In this document: one piece after another, positions 42,510-51,506 of the stretch
How positions within the stretch are numbered: position 1 is the stretch's first letter
How the letters are laid out: every line of letters begins with the position of its first letter
Origin: Martinezella hainanensis
Lineage (GTDB): Bacteria; Pseudomonadota; Alphaproteobacteria; Rhizobiales; Rhizobiaceae
Reading direction: 5' to 3'
DNA: 64,000 nucleotides
Assembly (NCBI RefSeq): GCF_900094555.1
Contig: NZ_FMAC01000012.1
Span: 62,001 to 126,000 of the forward strand
Made by a program: the position numbers and the translations under genes
The notes under the pieces: model-generated
What the model was told of the DNA's origin: nothing
What the model saw: only the letters and a program-made list of their open reading frames with translations
Databases searched by the model: none

Positions 42510-44000
42510 CTACTGTGCCCTTGCACGGCGACCTTGCAGTGTCGTCCGCACGAGGAAGAGGACCCTTTCCCTGCATAAGAGAAGGATGAGACCCGAATAG
42601 GTGAGGCCGCCGACCAGGACTTCGCAAATGAGACGTGCTGCGAGGGAGCGGTCGTACAAGGCCGACGAGGCTGCCAGCACCACGACAAGCATGCCGAGAT
42701 AGGCGGCTATAGGCCGCAGGAACTGGCTGAAATATTCCAGGATGCTCAGACCGATCAATCGCGAGACCATCCAAAGCGTCACCGGCCACAGCATCAGCAC
42801 GCCGACCATGAGCCCGAAGACGACGGTCGCGACACCATATTTGTGGAGAATGAAAACGGTGAGGATCGAAACGACGTTGCGCACCAGCTGATAGTAGAAC
42901 CACCAGTCGGATCTGCCCTGGCTGGTGATCAGGGAGGCCTGGATGATCCCAATGCCGGCCATCAGGCCGATCACGCAAAAGAAGCGAACCGGCCAGATGG
43001 CGGCCGCCCAGTGCGGTCCGAAGATCAGCGGAATGGCATCATCTGCGACCGCTGCAAGTCCCATGAAGGCCGGGAACGATACCAGCGAGCAGCCGAAGGT
43101 CGCCATGAGAAAGGCTTCGCGCACTTTGTCCTTATCGTGCTGCAGCGAGGAGAGCAGCACGTGGCTGACCGAATTCAGTCCGCCCGCCACGACATTGTTG
43201 AGCATCTCATAGAGTCGCCGGGCGAAATTATAGATACCGAGAGCGGCTGGGCTTACCAGCGTCCCGATGATCAGCTGGTCGAGATTCATGGTCTGGAGGA
43301 AGCGGTTGCCAGAGGCGAAGATGCCGTAATGCAACAGTTCGCGCAGGCTTGAGAGCTTTACCCTGAAGCTAGGCAGCCACCTTGCGCCCCAGAAAGCGGC
43401 GATGCAGGCAGCCGCCGGTGCGGCGATCTGGGCGATCGCAAGCGCCCAGAGCCCGAAACCCGCAAAAATCAGCGAGAGACAGATAACCGCCGAAACGGAG
43501 GTGGCGATCGCGGTGCGGGCCGCGGCAAGATGAAAGGACATCGTCCGGCCGATCAGGGCGTTGGGGACGATGATCATCATGTCGAAGAAAATCTTGAGGC
43601 CGATGATCAGCAGCAGCTTGACGATATCGTCATGCCCAACCCAATGGGCGAGAAACGGCGAAAGCAGAAACAGCGCGGCATAAAGGATGGCTGCGGAGAC
43701 GAAGGATAGCCAGAAGACCGTATCGAGATGGCTGCGCCGAATGGATTTCTGCTGGATCAGTGCCTCGCCGAAGGCCGTCGGCCCGAAGCCGGAGGCGAAA
43801 CTGACGATGGCGAAGGCAAGTGCCACCAGACCGAAATCCTGTGGCAGCAGAAAACGGGACGTGACGACGAAGACAAGGCTGTTGAGTGCCGTCGGGATAA
43901 GCGTATCCAGCGCCGACCAGAAGGCACCTCTCAATGCGGCCCGCGATCGGTTTTCGCTCAGATGTTCAAAGACGACTTCATCCGCTTCGGAAGCCAGCAA
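42510..44000 (-). CDS. Polysaccharide flippase (Wzx/MOP family)
   Basis: A 496-residue membrane protein with about 12-14 helices in the pattern of lipopolysaccharide/exopolysaccharide flippases: FVVTSRFLLPQDFGLVALAF and PTAFGEALIQQKSIRRSHLD. It would move lipid-linked repeat units across the inner membrane. The start is TTG 44000 with GCGAGG about 8 bases upstream. It is the first gene of the flippase-glycosyltransferase-acyltransferase operon. The polymerase and other transferases of a complete pathway are not in this window. Confidence 0.88.
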   Translation of the reverse strand: MLASEADEVVFEHLSENRSRAALRGAFWSALDTLIPTALNSLVFVVTSRFLLPQDFGLVALAFAIVSFASGFGPTAFGEALIQQKSIRRSHLDTVFWLSFVSAAILYAALFLLSPFLAHWVGHDDIVKLLLIIGLKIFFDMMIIVPNALIGRTMSFHLAAARTAIATSVSAVICLSLIFAGFGLWALAIAQIAAPAAACIAAFWGARWLPSFRVKLSSLRELLHYGIFASGNRFLQTMNLDQLIIGTLVSPAALGIYNFARRLYEMLNNVVAGGLNSVSHVLLSSLQHDKDKVREAFLMATFGCSLVSFPAFMGLAAVADDAIPLIFGPHWAAAIWPVRFFCVIGLMAGIGIIQASLITSQGRSDWWFYYQLVRNVVSILTVFILHKYGVATVVFGLMVGVLMLWPVTLWMVSRLIGLSILEYFSQFLRPIAAYLGMLVVVLAASSALYDRSLAARLICEVLVGGLTYSGLILLLCRERVLFLVRTTLQGRRARAQ

Positions 44001-44231
44001 ACGTATACCTCGCCATATAGACCGTCATCGGCGCCGGAGCTCCGGCACCCGCTATTGCCGCGGCGCCGTCGTTCGGTGCAACAGGACCACGTGTTGGATG
44101 CTTGATCTAGGCCAGCCCCTCGATTTGTCTAGGGAGGATTGTTGCATTGCAACATTGCGTTGCTGAAAGTGATCCCGCGATCAAGGCAAACGCGAAATCT
44201 GTCTCCTCAGGGCGACGAAAAAGCGCCGTCT
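44001..44231. other. Gap between flippase and DnaJ-domain gene
   Basis: No gene is seen in these 231 bases. A short inverted repeat GTTGC-ATT-GCAAC lies at 44141-44153 and is followed by a second GTTGC. The promoter of the polysaccharide operon is expected here. Confidence 0.45.
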
Positions 44232-44861
44232 CTATTGCGCGGCCGAGCGGACCCTTGGCTCGTCCCACTCGATTTCCGGAGCTGCATCCGCCTCATCCAG
44301 AGGCTCGTTCATCTCGTAAAGATAGCCTTCGAGCATGTCGCAGGCGCGTTCGCTGGCGCCGATCTTCGCTTCGGTTTCGCTAATCGCGGTGGCAATGGCC
44401 TTGATGCGGGCGCGCAGCATGTGGCCGACCACGTCCTTGCCGGGGCGCCTGCCCAGCCGGTCGAGGTGAAGGCCGATGCGGTTGGAGTGGCGCTCGAGCT
44501 CGCTCTTGCTGAAATTCGCCTTGCGAATTTCTTCCAGAAGGCTCGCACGCATCTTGGCGACGGGATCGAAACTGCCCGGCTCACGCTCGTCCAGCACCAT
44601 CTCCGTAATCAGCTTTTCAATGGCGACCAGCGCCTGCAAGTCGACGGCATCGGTCAGTTCGACATCATAACCGGTATCGTCGAACACCTTGCGACGTACG
44701 GGGTCGAGAAGAAGCTCATAGGCCTTCTGCAGCCGCGCGAAAGCATCGGTATCACCGCCGGAATCCGGGTGGGCCGCCTTGGCGCGCTTGCGATAGGCCG
44801 CCTTGATCTGCTCTTCGCTGGCATCGCGCGCAACGCCGAGAATATCGTATGGATCAGTCAC
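44232..44861 (-). CDS. J-domain protein
   Basis: A 209-residue protein with an N-terminal J domain (DPYDILGVARDASEEQIKAA, then the HPD motif in KAAHPDSGGD), about residues 1-65, followed by a helical C-terminal region without a Gly/Phe or zinc domain. It stimulates a DnaK partner that is not encoded nearby. The start is GTG 44861 with CAGGAG 7 bases upstream. It lies downstream of the NrtR-like gene on the same strand after 188 bases, so co-transcription is possible but not certain. Confidence 0.87.
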   Translation of the reverse strand: MTDPYDILGVARDASEEQIKAAYRKRAKAAHPDSGGDTDAFARLQKAYELLLDPVRRKVFDDTGYDVELTDAVDLQALVAIEKLITEMVLDEREPGSFDPVAKMRASLLEEIRKANFSKSELERHSNRIGLHLDRLGRRPGKDVVGHMLRARIKAIATAISETEAKIGASERACDMLEGYLYEMNEPLDEADAAPEIEWDEPRVRSAAQ

Positions 44862-45049
44862 TCCAACTCCTGCCGCCGCTTATTCCTGTTTTTAAGGCTC
44901 TCGCCGTTGATACCGCCTGCGCGGTTTAAACTTCCCGCCAGTCTGTTTCAATCGGCCCTGGCGCTATGTGTACCATCACAAAGGCAGAGTTTGGACAAAA
45001 AGAGGCCTATGTCAAAGACGAACTGTCTCGTGCATGGAAATGTGCCGGC

Positions 45050-45757
45050 CTAGATCGTCCGGTCGAAGAAGACGGTCGAGCGTGCCTGTTTCAGCCGATA
45101 GAGTTGGGCGGGGCGATTGCTGGCGCGGCGCATTTCTCCGACGATCGGCACGATGAAATCGACTTCCGCGATGCGTTTGCGAAAGGCAGATTTATCGAGA
45201 AGGCGGCCGAGAAGCCGCTCATAGACAGCCTGCAATTCGCTGAGAGTGAATGCTTCCGGCAAGAGGTGTACCGGCAGGGTGGTATATTCGACCTTGTTGC
45301 GCAATCTGGTGATCGCCGTCTTCAAGATGGCTGCGTGGTCGAAGGCGAGGGGCTGCGCCGTCGCTTCGCCTGCGATCGGATGCCAGGCGGCATCCGTGAC
45401 ATTGCCGCCATGCTGCAGGATGACGGCATCCGGCATGATCAATGCCATGTAGGTCACGCTCAGGCTCCAGCCGCGGGGATCGCGCGCCGCATCCCCGAAA
45501 ACGCCGACCTGCTCGAAATAGGGCGCCGCGACGCCTGTCTTGTCGCTGAGCACGCGCCTTGCCGCAGCCTCCAGGCTCTCATCTTCATCGACATGAATCC
45601 AGCCGCCAGGCAATGCCCAGTGACCAGTAAATGGTTCCACACCGCGTCGGGCTAGCAGAACTTCAAGCCCGTCCGGCGTCAATGCGAAGATTGCGAGATC
45701 GACCGAAACGATCGGTCTCTGATGAAGGTCTTCGATGTTGTTCATGGCTGCAAACAT
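45050..45757 (-). CDS. NrtR-like regulator: NUDIX domain plus winged helix
   Basis: A 235-residue protein. The N-terminal NUDIX domain (residues 15-150) has GHWALPGGWIHVDEDESLEA, but the Nudix box is changed: AARRVLSDKTGV stands where the AxRELxEETG sequence is usual, so catalysis may be lost, as in NrtR. The C-terminal domain (150-235) is the winged helix of NrtR (TLSELQAVYERLLGRLLDKS, then FRKRI). NrtR proteins repress NAD biosynthesis genes and sense ADP-ribose. It is divergent from an SPFH and NAD-kinase-like operon. Start may be 45757 or 45745. Confidence 0.85.
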   Translation of the reverse strand: MFAAMNNIEDLHQRPIVSVDLAIFALTPDGLEVLLARRGVEPFTGHWALPGGWIHVDEDESLEAAARRVLSDKTGVAAPYFEQVGVFGDAARDPRGWSLSVTYMALIMPDAVILQHGGNVTDAAWHPIAGEATAQPLAFDHAAILKTAITRLRNKVEYTTLPVHLLPEAFTLSELQAVYERLLGRLLDKSAFRKRIAEVDFIVPIVGEMRRASNRPAQLYRLKQARSTVFFDRTI

Positions 45758-45785
45758 AGCGCGATCGATCCTTAGTGTAAAGTTT

Positions 45786-45802
45786 CAACTAACTTAGTTG
45801 AC
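45786..45802. promoter_or_regulatory. 17-base perfect palindrome, likely NrtR operator
   Basis: TCAACTAA (45786-45793) and TTAGTTGA (45795-45802) flank one central C. It lies between the divergent NrtR-like gene and the SPFH gene, 29 bases before the first and 66 bases before the second. The symmetry fits a dimeric winged-helix repressor. Confidence 0.7.
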
Positions 45803-45867
45803 AAAATACAATAAGTGGTATTTGTTCGCGTTATCGCAGTTTGCAACGCCGCTTTCAGGAGGCAGTC

Positions 45868-46887
45868 ATGTTCGGATTTCGTTTCATCAAGGCTCAACCG
45901 ACCCAGTATGTGATCCAGTATCAAGGAGGCCGGCCACAGCGCGAGGGCGCGGGGCTCTCGTTCTGGTATTTCGCACCGTCGACCTCGCTGGTCGTGGTAC
46001 CGACGGCCAGCGTCAACGAGCCCTTCATCTTCCCGGAGGTCACCTCGGACTTCCAGGAAGTGACGGTTCAGGGGCAGATCACCTATCGCATCGCCGAGCC
46101 GAAGCGGACGGCGGAACTGCTGGATTTCTCGCTCAACGCCAAGGGCGTTTACGGTTCGGAAGATCCGCAGAAGCTGTCGCAGCGGTTGATTGACCAGGTT
46201 CAGGTCGTCATGCGCGCCGAAGTGCAGGCCCTTTCGCTGAAGGAAGTGCTCGCTGCCGGCGAACTGCTGGTCGGACGCGTGGCAACCACACTGCACACTC
46301 ATCCGGTGCTGCAGGCGCTGGGTCTTGAGCTCCTGAGCCTGTCGATCCTCGCGGTGAAGCCAAAGCCCGAAACCGCGAAGGCACTGGAAGCCGGTGCGCG
46401 TGAAGCGCTGCTACGCAGCGCCGACGAGGCGATCTATGCCCGCCGCAACGCAAGCGTCGAGCAGGAACGAACCATCAAGGAGAATGAGTTGGCGACCGAG
46501 ATTGCCGTCGAAAACAAGAAGCGCCAGGTCCGCGAAGCGCAGATGGATGCTGAACGCTCGGTCCAGGAGCGCCAGCTGCAGATCCGCCGCGAAGAGATGA
46601 CCGGCAAGATCGCGCTTGAAGAGCAGAACAAGGAGCTTGTTGCTCTCGCCTCGGGCAATGCGCGCGAAGAGGCCGATGCGAAAGCCTATGGCCTTGCCGC
46701 CATGATGAAGTCGTTCGGCGATGCCGATCCCAAGATGCTGCAGGCGCTGGCTTCGGTCGGCATGGACCCCGGCCAGCTGATGGCACTTGCCTTCCGCGAT
46801 CTTGCCGACAACGCCACCAAGATCGGCCAGTTGAACGTCACCCCCGATCTCCTGCGCGAGATGTTGCAGCCGCAGGCAAGGGGGTGA
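45868..46887 (+). CDS. SPFH (band 7) domain protein
   Basis: A 339-residue SPFH-domain protein. Residues 1-180 form the band 7 domain (FRFIKAQPTQYVIQYQGGRP, then VTVQGQITYRIAEPKRTAEL), and 180-290 a coiled coil rich in E, K, R and Q (ENKKRQVREAQMDAERSVQE). No membrane helix is seen, so it would attach peripherally. The family forms membrane-bound oligomers or microdomain scaffolds. CAGGAGG lies 6 bases before ATG 45868. The NAD-kinase-like gene starts 3 bases after its stop, so they form one operon. Confidence 0.87.
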   Translation: MFGFRFIKAQPTQYVIQYQGGRPQREGAGLSFWYFAPSTSLVVVPTASVNEPFIFPEVTSDFQEVTVQGQITYRIAEPKRTAELLDFSLNAKGVYGSEDPQKLSQRLIDQVQVVMRAEVQALSLKEVLAAGELLVGRVATTLHTHPVLQALGLELLSLSILAVKPKPETAKALEAGAREALLRSADEAIYARRNASVEQERTIKENELATEIAVENKKRQVREAQMDAERSVQERQLQIRREEMTGKIALEEQNKELVALASGNAREEADAKAYGLAAMMKSFGDADPKMLQALASVGMDPGQLMALAFRDLADNATKIGQLNVTPDLLREMLQPQARG

Positions 46888-46890
46888 GCC

Positions 46891-47844
46891 ATGCCCGTCG
46901 CGAACAGCGGAAAGGCTGACGACAGAAAGATCGTGCTCATCGTGCGCGACACCCGTCTCGACGAACTCGTCGCACGCTTCAACACCGTTCAGCAGGCGCA
47001 GTTCTATGTCGAACATCTGGGCGCGGATTTCGGCGACTATCTGGCGGAACAGCAGCACTATCGAGCGGCGGTACGGGAGGTCGAAGCCAGCCTGCACACT
47101 GTTGCCCGGGTGCAGACGCTCAACCGGCGCTATCTCGCAAACTTCATCTTCGGCGCCGACGATCTCGTCGTGGTGCTCGGACAGGATGGCCTCGTCGCCA
47201 ATACGCTGAAATATCTCGACGGTCAGAATGTGGTCGGGGTGAATCCAGATCCGAAGCGGTGGGATGGCGTTCTTTTGCCCTTTCAGACGGCGGATGTTCG
47301 CAAGGTGATGCCGGAAGCTCTGGCGCAGCGCCGGCCGCTGAAGCGGGTCAGCATGGCCAAGGCCGCGCTCAACACGGGCGAAGTGCTCTATGCGGTCAAC
47401 GACCTCTTCATCGGCCCGCGCAGCCATGTTTCGGCTCGCTACGATCTCCGGGTCGGCGAACGGCATGAAAGACAATCGTCGAGCGGCATCATCGTTTCGA
47501 CGGGCATGGGATCGACGGGATGGCTGAAAAGCCTCTATGCCGGTTGGGCGGGAGCGGCTGCAAGCTGCGGCGTGGAGCTGCCGGCGGGAATTGCCGACGC
47601 CGCGTTTCCCTGGGATGCAGACTTCCTGCACTATTTCGTGCGGGAACCGTTTCCGAGCCGTACGACGGGCGTCTCGCTGGTGTCGGGGCAGATCGGAGCG
47701 GAGATCCCGATGACGGTGATGTCCGAGATGGCAGAACATGGCGTCATCTTCAGCGATGGCATCGAGGCGGACTTCCTGCCTTTCAATGCCGGCACGCTGG
47801 CGACGATCGGCCTTGCGGAACGGCAGGGATTGCTGGTGACATAA
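46891..47844 (+). CDS. NAD kinase-like protein
   Basis: A 317-residue protein of the ATP-NAD kinase superfamily. The nucleotide site GQDG (97-100) stands for the usual GGDG; the NE/D motif is AVND (168-171), and STGMGSTGW (203-211) replaces the STPTGSTAY loop. The N-terminal 80 residues include a helical domain (VARFNTVQQAQFYVEHLGAD) not seen in normal NAD kinases. The changed motifs suggest a special kinase or a different substrate. Coupled to the SPFH gene and, through the divergent NrtR-like gene, linked to NAD metabolism. A normal nadK should exist elsewhere in the genome. Confidence 0.8.
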   Translation: MPVANSGKADDRKIVLIVRDTRLDELVARFNTVQQAQFYVEHLGADFGDYLAEQQHYRAAVREVEASLHTVARVQTLNRRYLANFIFGADDLVVVLGQDGLVANTLKYLDGQNVVGVNPDPKRWDGVLLPFQTADVRKVMPEALAQRRPLKRVSMAKAALNTGEVLYAVNDLFIGPRSHVSARYDLRVGERHERQSSSGIIVSTGMGSTGWLKSLYAGWAGAAASCGVELPAGIADAAFPWDADFLHYFVREPFPSRTTGVSLVSGQIGAEIPMTVMSEMAEHGVIFSDGIEADFLPFNAGTLATIGLAERQGLLVT

Positions 47845-47850
47845 CGGCAA

Positions 47851-47881
47851 TCGGCCCGCTCCGTCGAAAGAAGCGGGCCGA
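47851..47881. terminator. Hairpin between NAD-kinase-like gene and degP
   Basis: TCGGCCCGCT (47851-47860) pairs with AGCGGGCCGA (47872-47881) around an 11-base loop. It lies between the convergent stops at 47844 and 47903. No strong T-tail is seen. Confidence 0.7.
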
Positions 47882-47902
47882 CTGTAGAATGCCTCAGACT
47901 TT

Positions 47903-49405
47903 TTAAGCGGCCGAGAATGGCACGGCGACGAAGGTCTTGTCGCCATTGCGTTCGATCAGCAGCAGGACGGATTTGCGGCCGTCCTTGCCGGCCTTGGCAA
48001 CGGCCGTCTGCACCTCATGGGCATTGCGCACCGGCTGATCGTTGACCGAGACGATGATGTCGCCGGTCTGTATGCCGGCAGCCGCGGCTGGCTTGTCCGG
48101 ATTGACGCTGGCAACGACCGCGCCCTCGACGCCATGCGGCAGGTTCAACTGCTCGCGCATGTCGGGCGTCAGATTGGCGAGGCCGACGCCGATGCTCGGC
48201 TGATTGGAGGGCTGGACCTTGCCATCGCCGGCATCATTGGCAGCCTGCTTGCTGTCGTCATTGCCGCCGATGGTGACACTGACGTCCATGCTCTTGCCAT
48301 CGCGCCACAGTGTGACCGTGCGCTTGTCGCCGGGGGAAAGATCGGCGACCAGTCGCGACAGGTCCTTCGGCGTCTTGACGGTCTCATTGCCGACCGCCGT
48401 GACGATATCGCCGCTCTTGATGCCGGCACGTGCGGCCGGCGTATCGCCATTGACGCTAGCGACCAGCGCGCCTTGGGTCTGCGAGAGGCCCATGGCATTG
48501 GCGATATCCGAGGTCACCGGCTGGATGGCGACACCGAGATAGCCATGATCGATCGAGCCGTTCTTTTCCAGCTTGGCGACGATTGCCTTGGCCTCGTCGG
48601 AAGGAATGGCGAAGCCGACGCCGACGCTGCCGCCGTTCGGCGAGTAAATAGCGGTGTTGATGCCGACGACATTGCCTTCGCGATCGACCAGCGGGCCGCC
48701 GGAATTGCCGTGGTTGATGGGGGCGTCGATCTGGATGAAGTCGTCATACGGGCCGCTGTGGAGGTCGCGGCCGCGGGCCGAAACGATGCCGGCGGTGACG
48801 GTCGTGCCGATACCGAAGGGGTTGCCGATCGCGAGGATCTGGTCGCCAAGCTTGAGCTTGTCGGAATCGCCCCAGGCGATGGTTGCGAGCGGCTTTGGCG
48901 CGTTGATCTTCAGGACGGCGAGGTCCGACTTGGCATCAGCACCGAGCAATTTGGCCGGCAGCTCGGTGCCGTCATCCAGCGTCACCTTGATATCAACCGC
49001 GTTCTGAATGACGTGGTTGTTGGTGACGATGATGCCATCCGGGCTGATGATGAAGCCGGAACCGAGCGCCATGGCGCGCTGGCTCTGTTGCTGCCGCGGC
49101 ATCTGCTTCGGGAAGGGGATGCCCTGATTTTCGAAGAATTGCCGGAACTGTTCGTCCATCGGCGAATTGCTGCCGTCGGCGCTGGTGTCGGTCGCCTTCA
49201 TGGTTGTGGTGACGGTGACAACGGCCGGCTTGTCAGCGTCGACGATCGGGGCGAAGGAGCCGCCGGGCGCGATGATGCCGGCCGGTTCGGCGGCCGAAGC
49301 GACGGTTGCTGATGTGCTGAAGGCAAAGGGCAACGCGCCGGCGCCGACGATGATGGCGGCGCCTACGATGGCGGCAGTACGATGTTTGCGGAGGAGAGAT
49401 GACAT
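47903..49405 (-). CDS. Periplasmic serine protease, DegP/HtrA (Do) family
   Basis: A 500-residue exported protease. A basic N-terminus and hydrophobic segment (TAAIVGAAIIVGAGALPFAF) form the signal. The trypsin-like domain has the triad His131 (VTNNHVIQN), Asp161 (SDLAVLKI) and Ser235 (GNSGGPLV). Two PDZ domains follow (about 275-370 and 400-490). Such proteins degrade or refold damaged periplasmic proteins. AAGGGA lies about 9 bases before ATG 49405. It is a single gene; rhizobia often carry several Do proteases. Confidence 0.93.
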   Translation of the reverse strand: MSSLLRKHRTAAIVGAAIIVGAGALPFAFSTSATVASAAEPAGIIAPGGSFAPIVDADKPAVVTVTTTMKATDTSADGSNSPMDEQFRQFFENQGIPFPKQMPRQQQSQRAMALGSGFIISPDGIIVTNNHVIQNAVDIKVTLDDGTELPAKLLGADAKSDLAVLKINAPKPLATIAWGDSDKLKLGDQILAIGNPFGIGTTVTAGIVSARGRDLHSGPYDDFIQIDAPINHGNSGGPLVDREGNVVGINTAIYSPNGGSVGVGFAIPSDEAKAIVAKLEKNGSIDHGYLGVAIQPVTSDIANAMGLSQTQGALVASVNGDTPAARAGIKSGDIVTAVGNETVKTPKDLSRLVADLSPGDKRTVTLWRDGKSMDVSVTIGGNDDSKQAANDAGDGKVQPSNQPSIGVGLANLTPDMREQLNLPHGVEGAVVASVNPDKPAAAAGIQTGDIIVSVNDQPVRNAHEVQTAVAKAGKDGRKSVLLLIERNGDKTFVAVPFSAA

Positions 49406-49669
49406 GGCAAAAGTCCCTTGCGAGATTGTTGGCGAATTGGCGTCTTGTCCATGTCCGGGACAGGCGTCGAATGGAGCCGCGTCAGTTCGTTCCGGGAGCC
49501 CTGTTTCCCACCGTTACTTTGGGGAAGCGAAGTATAAAACTGAACTGGCGCTGAGGATTAATATGATCTGCCAGTTGTCTTTTACAAATTAAATATTGAT
49601 CATGTTTATATTGCAAAATGTTAAGATATTACATGAATTTAATGTTGGTTAGCCGGAATTTTCCCATAT
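49406..49669. other. AT-rich intergenic region between degP and DUF2161
   Basis: No gene is seen. The part 49550-49670 is markedly AT-rich relative to the surroundings (for example TTTATATTGCAAAATGTTAA). It carries the degP promoter and the 3' end of the DUF2161 transcript. A hairpin-like TTTCCCACC ... TTTGGGGAA element lies near 49502-49526. Confidence 0.4.
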
Positions 49670-50347
49670 TTAAGGCTGCGGCGCTGGCCACCGCTTGAGC
49701 GCTTCCGTTCCAAGATCTGTCAAAGCGTAGATGCCGCGGTCGACGCGCTCGAACCAGCCATAGACGTTATCTCTCAGAATTTGCGGGGCCTTTGGTGCCG
49801 CTTCGCGCATATCCTTCGGGCGTTGCACGCCGTTTTCGATGGCGGTGGCGCAGGCAAGGGCCTGCTGGCGATAGGCGGTCATGATCGGCTTTCGCGTGCT
49901 GCCCCCAAGTGCCGGATCCCCTTTGCGCCGGCGATGTTCTTCAACAAGGCGTGATCTGCGCCGCACATTCTTGCGTGGCATCGGGGCAACGGGGCTGACG
50001 ATGACATCGACCTGGCCGTTGTCCGAGACGGTCAGCATGCCGAAGCCGAGCCGGCGGCAAAGATCGCGGAATCGGCGATCGCCTTCGCGCCCCTTGCCCT
50101 TTGCTGACACGCGCGCGGCGATCCAGACTTCGTCGCTGGCTAAGGCGCGGTCGACGGCTTGCAGGATCAGCTCGAGATTGAAGCTCATCTTCAGCTCGCA
50201 GATGACGACGACGGGCGGTTCGCCATCATTCAGCCCGACGAGATCGCAGCCGCCGACCTCGCCCTTGACCGCATAGCCGGCGGCTTCGAGAAATGACTTG
50301 ATCGGGAGATAGAGCGCCGTTTCCAAATCCGCCTCCGGGCTTTGCAT
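49670..50347 (-). CDS. DUF2161 protein, PD-(D/E)XK nuclease-like
   Basis: A 225-residue protein. The first 100 residues carry a restriction-endonuclease-like core: YLPIKSFLEAAGYAVKGEVG, then CDLVGLNDGEPPVVVICELK, where the D and the ExK pattern (ELK) match a PD-(D/E)XK site. The C-terminal part (PKAPQILRDNVYGWFERVDR, then GIYALTDLG) looks like a winged helix. DUF2161 has been called a phosphodiesterase without clear evidence. Single gene; no methylase or defence partner lies beside it. Confidence 0.75.
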   Translation of the reverse strand: MQSPEADLETALYLPIKSFLEAAGYAVKGEVGGCDLVGLNDGEPPVVVICELKMSFNLELILQAVDRALASDEVWIAARVSAKGKGREGDRRFRDLCRRLGFGMLTVSDNGQVDVIVSPVAPMPRKNVRRRSRLVEEHRRRKGDPALGGSTRKPIMTAYRQQALACATAIENGVQRPKDMREAAPKAPQILRDNVYGWFERVDRGIYALTDLGTEALKRWPAPQP

Positions 50348-50654
50348 ATCCTTACGAGATTAGCCGATTCGGTTAACCAGAAGGTCGATAAGCCGTGAAT
50401 GTGGGCAGCAAAAGTCGAGCCTGGACATTGTTGCGGGCCGGTTCACCAAACAGGGAATTCCGTGCGCGTAAGATGCCTCTTCTGCCGCAATTCACCCAGC
50501 ACTGACGTCATCGATATAGACAAGCCAAACCCGCCATAAAACAATGGGCTTCTAAACCGCGTCACTGTGCCGGGAAAATTCCAGCGGCGTAATTGTTCAG
50601 TATTTCAATAGGATAGTACGAAGTCCGCGTGTGGCTAGTTGGGATGGTTTTCGC
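50348..50654. other. Intergenic region ahead of the WcbI-GSCFA operon
   Basis: 307 bases between the DUF2161 start and the WcbI-like start. No gene is supported. The part nearest the WcbI-like gene (around 50580-50625) is AT-richer and may contain its promoter. Confidence 0.4.
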
Positions 50655-51506
50655 ATGGAAACATGGCTTGTGGTCTCGAATTGCCAGACATTCGGTCTCG
50701 CAAATTCCCTGAAGCTTCTTGGCCCTCGTTTTCATATCGACGCAATGGACATATGGGCATTCAGGAAAAACATCGAAAAATACAAGAAAGAACTGCCCCG
50801 CTATTTCAGGGTCGTCCTCCATCCGCAGTTCCGCAATCTCGACTTCGATTTCGGCCTTGCGCAGAATCTTGATTTCATTCCCTCGATCAATTTCGACGCC
50901 TATCATCCAGACATTTGCTATGCCTTTTCGGGTGGCCCGATCGAAGGCCCGATGGGGTCCTATCATTCCATGATCGTTCTGGCGGCATACGAGGCCGGGC
51001 TCGGGATAGAGGCAACCCGGAAGCTTTTCCGGCGGGATGTCTTCGAAGGCTGCGGCTTCTTCGCGCGATGGGAGCAGGAGCGGGCGCAGCTTCTCAAGCA
51101 CTTTTCGGAGCATGGTTTGGATATTTCGCCCTCGTTCACGCAGTGGTCTCGTGGCGATGCCTTCATGTATTCCGTGAACCATCCAAAAGTTCATTGCATC
51201 TACGATATTGCCCGTGCCTTCCTGAAGCGGCTCGGGGTCGAGCCTGTCGATGGCGAGCTTATGCCAGCCGATAATCTCCTGAATGGGCCATGCTATCCGG
51301 TCTATCCTGAGATTGCCGAGGCCTTTGGAGCCCGCGGCTCGTATCTCTTCAAGCTGCCGAATGACTATCGGCTCATCACCCTGGAGCAGTTCATCGAATT
51401 CAGCTTCGCCGTCTATTCGCGGCTACCACCCGGCTCCATTCTCGTCGAAGGGGCGGTTCGTGCGCGTTATGAAAAGGTCAAAGCAGTCGTGGCGGAGGCA
51501 GCCTGA
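50655..51506 (+). CDS. WcbI-domain polysaccharide-modifying protein
   Basis: A 283-residue protein of the WcbI family (predicted acetyltransferase of capsule biosynthesis). It begins WLVVSNCQTFGLANSLKLLG, where the NCQ element is the family's active-site start, and continues FSGGPIEGPMGSYHSMIVLA and FFARWEQERAQLLKHF. The start ATG 50655 is preferred over an upstream frame from 50631. The stop overlaps the GSCFA gene start by one base (TGATG), so the two proteins are made together. Confidence 0.83.
   Translation: METWLVVSNCQTFGLANSLKLLGPRFHIDAMDIWAFRKNIEKYKKELPRYFRVVLHPQFRNLDFDFGLAQNLDFIPSINFDAYHPDICYAFSGGPIEGPMGSYHSMIVLAAYEAGLGIEATRKLFRRDVFEGCGFFARWEQERAQLLKHFSEHGLDISPSFTQWSRGDAFMYSVNHPKVHCIYDIARAFLKRLGVEPVDGELMPADNLLNGPCYPVYPEIAEAFGARGSYLFKLPNDYRLITLEQFIEFSFAVYSRLPPGSILVEGAVRARYEKVKAVVAEAA

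Noticed and set aside
49670..50347. Restriction or phage-defence nuclease (DUF2161)
   Set aside because: The PD-(D/E)XK-like core is suggestive, but no methylase, helicase or other defence gene is adjacent.
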